From Phytophthora colocasiae (taxonomy: Eukaryota > Oomycota > Peronosporomycetes > Peronosporales > Peronosporaceae), in assembly GCA_018806915.1 (NCBI GenBank), contig JAGKQI010000046.1:248001-312000 (forward strand): a stretch of DNA of 64,000 bases, read 5' to 3'. The notes below the pieces were generated by a model. It was given only the letters and a program-made list of their open reading frames with translations, had not been told where the DNA came from and searched no databases. Shown piece after piece: positions 61,540 through 64,000 of the stretch; position 1 is the first letter of the stretch, and every line of letters starts with the position of its first letter. The position numbers and the translations under genes were made by a program.

Positions 61540-62589
61540 GCTTATAGATCATGGAAGCGACGTCATCTATGGGCGTTTGAACACGGCTACCTTCTTGAAT
61601 GCTCGGGAAAAACGGGGTTCCGTGTCGTGGATCATCCGCCTGCATCCACCAACGGACTACAGGCTTACTTCCAATCGGCCATGGACAAGTTCTTGAAGGA
61701 ACGGCAGATGACGACGGTCCCACGAGCCACGACGCGCGCTGCGGATCCGGTATATCGGGACGTCGAGATGGAGTCAGTGGGATCCCATCCCGAGAACTGG
61801 GAGTACGACCCCGACGACCTCGACGGATCCGCTCCCCGGCGCACGGCAACGACCACTGCTGCAACAGCTACGATAGGATGAACCGCGGTTCAACGGATCC
61901 GATTCTCGGCGATATCGGACCTAAAGGAGTTCACGGGCAAGGGTCACGACGAGGAACGAGCAAGAGCATGGATTAGTAAGGTTAAGTCAGCTTTCGCGCG
62001 GGATCAAGCATCCGACGAAGAAAAGTGCCTCACCTTCGGGGATCTTCTCACCGGCACGGCACGAAACTGGTACCGACAACTCAGCCGATCTACAAGGTTG
62101 AAGTGGAGTGACCCGCTGAAAGCTTTCCAGACGCAGTAGTGCGGTCTCAGAGTCTCGGTGGCGTGGCAATATTACCACGCTCGTAAGAGATCCGATGAGT
62201 CGCCACCGGAATACCTTTATCGTTTGAACGTAGCAGGTCTCCGAGCCAGAGTGATGATCAAGGATGGAGACGCCAAGGCTCGCCGCGAGCACGTCGAACA
62301 CTTCATCGAGACGCTTGGGGATGCAGATCTGGCAGATCAACTGACCTTACTTCGACTCGCGGATCAACTCGAGGACGTATTGCGGGCCCGAGATCGTGCG
62401 AGATCCAGACAGAAGAAGCCATCGTCAGGATCCAGCAAGTTCCGGCCGAAGACAACAACGGTCCCGCAGCCAACTGGTCCGACGCGTGCGATCCGCTCCA
62501 TACAAGCCGTAGAATCCGAGGGATCCGACTATGGCGACTACGGATCCGATGGTGAGGTCCGCAGCGCGATACGTAGCAGCCTCGAGTGA
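61540..62589 (+). pseudogene. gag: Element F gag (N-terminal and capsid region)
   Basis: The N-terminal part (to TAG-free 61881) has DHPPASTNGLQAYFQSAMDK and DVEMESVGSHPENWEYDPDD. The frame then changes near 61885 to DLKEFTGKGHDEERARAWIS, TFGDLLTGTARNWYRQLS and LKWSDPLKAFQTQ. A TAG at 62138 follows, and the same frame resumes as WQYYHARKRSDESPPEYLYR and EHVEHFIETLGDADLADQLT. This is the typical oomycete Gypsy Gag. No LTR or primer site precedes it; it begins at the junction with an inverted fragment. Confidence 0.75.
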
Positions 62590-62956
62590 CCGACCGATTA
62601 CATCGACGTCAACCGGATCAACGGAGAACACGACGGGATCTCCGGATCCTAAGAGGGACACGGATCCAATTCAAGCCAACTCGGATCCAGCACCACAGGA
62701 TCGCCGGACACGTTTCTTCAACGAGGGACAGCGTTGCCCGCACTGCGGATCCAGGAAACATTCGGACCTTGGTTGCTGGAAACGGCTCACCTGCCAGAAG
62801 TGCGGCAAGAAGGGTCATCCGTCGGATCGCTCTTTCTTCGTGTGCCGCGGCTGCGGTGAACTCTACGATCACGGCAAGTGCCGAGAAGATGTTCAACTAA
62901 GACGCTCGCCGGGTTTGAATCCGGTACGAGACGAGCGTTCAACGTCTTACATCTGA
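62531..62956 (+). pseudogene. Element F nucleocapsid region
   Basis: Zinc-binding clusters CPHCGSRKHSDLGC and CQKCGKKGHPSD (its last Cys missing from the usual position), then CRGCGELYDHGKC. It ends TGA at 62954 while the protease frame is -1 relative and open through here (RRAFNVLHLNKKAMDQ). I see no canonical slippery heptamer at this boundary. Confidence 0.65.
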
Positions 62957-62967
62957 ACAAGAAGGCC

Positions 62968-64000
62968 ATGGATCAAGTTATCAACGAGCGAACGGGTCTA
63001 TTGGATAATACATGTGAACTTCATGGGAAACGTACGGCTAGAGCTGCAAGCTTCCGCTCTACAGACGATGAGTACCAGAGATCCGAGGTCGCCATGTCCT
63101 TGGATCCCATGATTGGAGAGTCGCGCGGTTACTGGAAGTACCATGTCCCCAGCAAACACTTCAAGCAGGCCAAGGCAACGTGCAAGACCAACAATGCCAA
63201 GTCCACCGTGCTTCTTGACTCGGGATCCGAGGTGTCGATCATCGACGCCGCCTTTGCTCGTAAGGTTGGATCCCATATTGATACTAGTCAAACACAAGAA
63301 TGCCTCGGAATTGGTGAGCAGCTGTATATTGCAGCAGGCAAAACAAGGATCAAGGTTACCTTGACTGGGTACTTGGTGTACTTCTGCGACGTCTGGGTCG
63401 GCGAAGATCTGCCACCCGACTGCGTTGCGATCCTCGGTATGGACTTCATGGTACCGGATGGGATCCGACTCGACTTGGGCGATGGATCCGTGTGCTTGCA
63501 TGACGAGATCCGTGTACGGCTCCATGGGCGACGACAGATCTTCAGCGGCCGAGCTCGTCCGCTACTCCTCCAAGAAGGTATACGGCTGGAGCCCGGCGAG
63601 ATCTTCGAGCATCCGGACAGGATCCACCTCAAGGAGTACGAGAAGCTGTGGCTGCGAAGAGGCAAGCAATGGGGCGTTCACAGTTCGAGTCGGCTTGACA
63701 TCCAGGGTGTCAGTCGGCATATGGGCCGTCAGCATAGCAGCGCCTGTGGGACCGAGCGCCATACGTCGGGGTTCAGACGAACAGTCGGATCCTGCCTCGG
63801 ACTCCGCCGAGGCGTATCTAGAGGATCCCGTCTGGTACTCCGGGGACTGCGCTATCTTGGACATCGGATCTCGGATCGCTCGTCGCTCACCAACGAGCAG
63901 CTTCAGTCGGCTGAAGAGCGAGGCCGCTGCGATACGGATCCTATCGTGATCCAAGCGGAAGAGGGTGTCTCCGTCAAAGGCCCCCGCAGCAAAACCGGCT
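62968..64000 (+). CDS. pol: Element F protease and pol start, runs off the window
   Basis: Open from before 62944 to the window end. The first ATG is at 62968 (MDQVINERTGLLDNTCELHG). The aspartic protease has STVLLDSGSEVSIIDAAFAR (D-S-G at 63217) and AILGMDFMVPDGIRLDLGDG. After about 63670 a second frame (AFTVRVGLTSRVSVGIWAVS) looks more family-like, so a one-base shift probably occurred there even though the first frame stays open. RT would lie beyond the window. Confidence 0.7.
   Translation, partial: MDQVINERTGLLDNTCELHGKRTARAASFRSTDDEYQRSEVAMSLDPMIGESRGYWKYHVPSKHFKQAKATCKTNNAKSTVLLDSGSEVSIIDAAFARKVGSHIDTSQTQECLGIGEQLYIAAGKTRIKVTLTGYLVYFCDVWVGEDLPPDCVAILGMDFMVPDGIRLDLGDGSVCLHDEIRVRLHGRRQIFSGRARPLLLQEGIRLEPGEIFEHPDRIHLKEYEKLWLRRGKQWGVHSSSRLDIQGVSRHMGRQHSSACGTERHTSGFRRTVGSCLGLRRGVSRGSRLVLRGLRYLGHRISDRSSLTNEQLQSAEERGRCDTDPIVIQAEEGVSVKGPRSKTG

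Noticed and set aside
1..64000. Complete canonical tRNA, rRNA or snRNA genes
   Set aside because: None recognised by eye on either strand. The only tRNA-like signal is the element D primer-binding site.

Overview
The window looks like repeat-packed DNA from an oomycete of the Phytophthora/Peronosporales type. The evidence is two Crinkler (CRN) genes with LSLAK and HVLV motifs, several Ty3/Gypsy families, a piggyBac transposase and fragments of host metabolic and signalling genes. I see no bacterial operons, tRNA or rRNA genes, and no CRISPR array. Most of the sequence is transposon, and the host genes are edge-truncated, duplicated or broken.

Layout. 1-2475 is one arm of an inverted duplication: a CRN gene (+) followed by a piece of L-aspartate oxidase (-). 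The other arm is 50430-53681: L-aspartate oxidase (+), then a broken CRN copy (-). Between the arms lies a decayed cyclic-nucleotide-gated channel pseudogene with two tandem modules (about 2480-16083). It is split by a complete Gypsy element, A (4441-14372, TSD ATCC). After a FYVE-like fragment and a 5'-end fragment of a minus-strand Gypsy element, C (17009-20230), comes a four-level nest. A fragment related to element D's antisense gene (20231-20258 and 50197-50350) is split by a pogo/Tc1-like DNA transposon (perfect 23-bp TIRs at 20261 and 50194, TA duplication). That transposon is split by Gypsy element B (20316-49625, TSD ACCC). B is split by Gypsy element D (30822-47421, TSD CTGG). Right of the second CRN are a seemingly intact piggyBac transposase (54095-55801), a degraded chromodomain Gypsy element E (56029-60401), an inverted pol fragment, and the gag/protease start of element F, which runs off the window.

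How the parts work. The Gypsy elements carry gag, protease, reverse transcriptase, RNase H and integrase. A and D have canonical -1 slippery heptamers (GGGAAAC and GTTAAAC) at the gag terminator with pol in the -1 frame. B instead has an in-frame UGA CGG. D has a degenerate RNase H followed by a second, archaeal-type RNase H, and a chromodomain. B has a multi-membrane-segment ORF in the env position that reads into its 3' LTR.

The most unusual signals are long protein-coding ORFs on the antisense strand between pol and the 3' LTR in both B and D, with a similar layout. B's ORF becomes continuous when D and one TSD copy are subtracted. The second is element-specific saturation with one palindromic hexamer regardless of reading frame: TCCGGA in D and GGATCC in E/F. 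Both need genome-wide comparison. All homology calls here come from motif recognition by eye; no search was run.
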